A stretch of 6,528 nucleotides of DNA from an uncultured Prevotellaceae bacterium (GTDB taxonomy: Bacteria > Bacteroidota > Bacteroidia > Bacteroidales > Bacteroidaceae), in assembly GCA_945827465.1 (NCBI GenBank), contig CALZOH010000181.1, forward strand, positions 1 through 6,528. The letters are read 5' to 3'. Made by a program: the position numbers and the translations under genes. Every line of letters begins with the position of its first letter. The stretch's first letter is position 1. The notes below the pieces were generated by a model. That model saw only the letters and a program-made list of their open reading frames with translations. It was not told where the DNA came from and searched no databases. Positions 6,277 through 6,528 of this stretch are shown one piece after another.

Positions 6277-6452
6277 AGGATAAAAGCGGAGATTCTGTTA
6301 AAATTGACACAGACTTTTGATTTTTATGTGTTTACATCCCGTTGTTTATGAATAAAAATCGTATTTTTGCTGTCGAGCTGTAGTTGCTTATGGATGCTTA
6401 TTTTCGGTTTGTGATATAATTGCAACACGTGCGCGCAAGTTGCTCATACAGA
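6277..6452. other. Right-end non-coding region of the island
   Basis: I see no gene here. The stretch holds the weak -33 of the operon, the outward promoter-like sequence at 6341-6369, an imperfect direct repeat AGTTGCT at 6382-6388 and 6438-6444, each followed by a GATGCT within about 15 bases, and a GC-rich inverted repeat GCAAC/GTTGC (6422-6426 and 6439-6443) enclosing CACGTG and GCGCGC. Such short repeats beside an attachment core could be recombinase arm sites, but they are too short to prove it. Confidence 0.4.
6341..6369 (+). promoter_or_regulatory. Possible promoter reading out of the island
   Basis: TATTTTTG at 6362-6369 fits TAnnTTTG on the + strand, with GTTG at 6341-6344 as a possible -33 element (17-base spacing, a little short). 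It points toward the right dnaK-like repeat and the window end. The only nearby ATG (6390) opens a nine-codon frame, so no gene for it is visible here. Confidence 0.4.
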
Positions 6453-6482
6453 GATGCTGTTGATTTTGAGGAAGTGAAGTAA
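6453..6482 (+). pseudogene. Second copy of the dnaK 3' end (ten codons)
   Basis: The frame reads DAVDFEEVK and stops at TAA 6480-6482, matching the dnaK tail at the left end (DADFEEVK) in sequence, stop codon and the following GGC. Codons differ synonymously (GAT, TTT, GAA against GAC, TTC, GAG), so it comes from a different dnaK allele. Upstream of 6453 the frame no longer resembles DnaK, so this is not a gene but the displaced or donor 3' end left by integration. Confidence 0.65.
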
Positions 6483-6485
6483 GGC
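6468..6485 (+). repeat. Right direct repeat / putative attachment site
   Basis: This matches 40-57 at 17 of 18 positions in the same orientation, ending with the identical 12 bases GTGAAGTAAGGC. Equivalent positions are 6428 bp apart, which would be the size of the inserted unit. Sequence after 6485 should be the original DNA downstream of dnaK if the model is right. Confidence 0.6.
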
Positions 6486-6528
6486 TGATAAGCAAATATC
6501 AAGCTATCGTGTAGATCGGGAAATAAAA

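Noticed and set aside
6227..6310. Upstream ATG at 6310 as start of the AlbA_2 gene
   Set aside because: The exact -7 promoter element at 6269-6276 lies between it and the ATG at 6226, and the extra 28 residues do not look like the family N-terminus.
6453..6482. A second dnaK gene ending at the right side
   Set aside because: Similarity covers only about ten codons; upstream the frame reads unrelated sequence and hits a stop at 6417-6419.
1..6528. tRNA or rRNA gene as the integration target
   Set aside because: No cloverleaf-like or rRNA sequence was noticed at either end; the repeated sequence is the dnaK 3' end.

Overview
The window looks like a small accessory island inserted at the 3' end of a chromosomal dnaK in a member of the Bacteroidales (Bacteroides/Prevotella-like; genus not resolved). 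Three things support this. The + strand starts with the last 17 codons of a DnaK ending in DADFEEVK. Promoter-like sequences fit the Bacteroidetes -7 form TAnnTTTG. Gene starts have AT-rich leaders and no clear Shine-Dalgarno sequence.

Layout: 1-54 is the dnaK tail on the + strand, followed by a hairpin terminator at 85-120. Everything from 143 to about 6226 is one tightly packed operon on the - strand, convergent with dnaK. In transcription order (right to left) it holds: an AlbA_2 (Schlafen-type) / HATPase_c_4 / winged-helix protein, now split by a frameshift near 5552-5567; a three-helix membrane and coiled-coil protein ending in a shortened XRE-type helix-turn-helix; a 134-residue protein with an AlbA_2-like start and a winged-helix end; a large PLD-nuclease / DEAH-helicase protein whose C-terminal DUF3427 part is in another frame after position 1136; and a MutT-like Nudix hydrolase. 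A good -7 element (6269-6276, - strand) lies just upstream of the first gene.

The right end (6453-6485) carries a second, synonymously different copy of the last codons of dnaK, again followed by GGC. The island is therefore flanked by a short direct repeat (40-57 and 6468-6485, 17 of 18 bases identical), as expected for site-specific integration into a gene 3' end with restoration of the gene. No integrase is visible in the window.

Functionally, the helicase-nuclease, the Nudix enzyme and the AlbA_2/HTH proteins suggest a nucleic-acid-targeting defence or mobile-element-maintenance module; this is inference. Several members are damaged: two frameshifts, one apparent nonsense codon with an in-frame remnant, and one apparent internal deletion. 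The locus is either decaying or, for the single-base events, affected by sequence errors.
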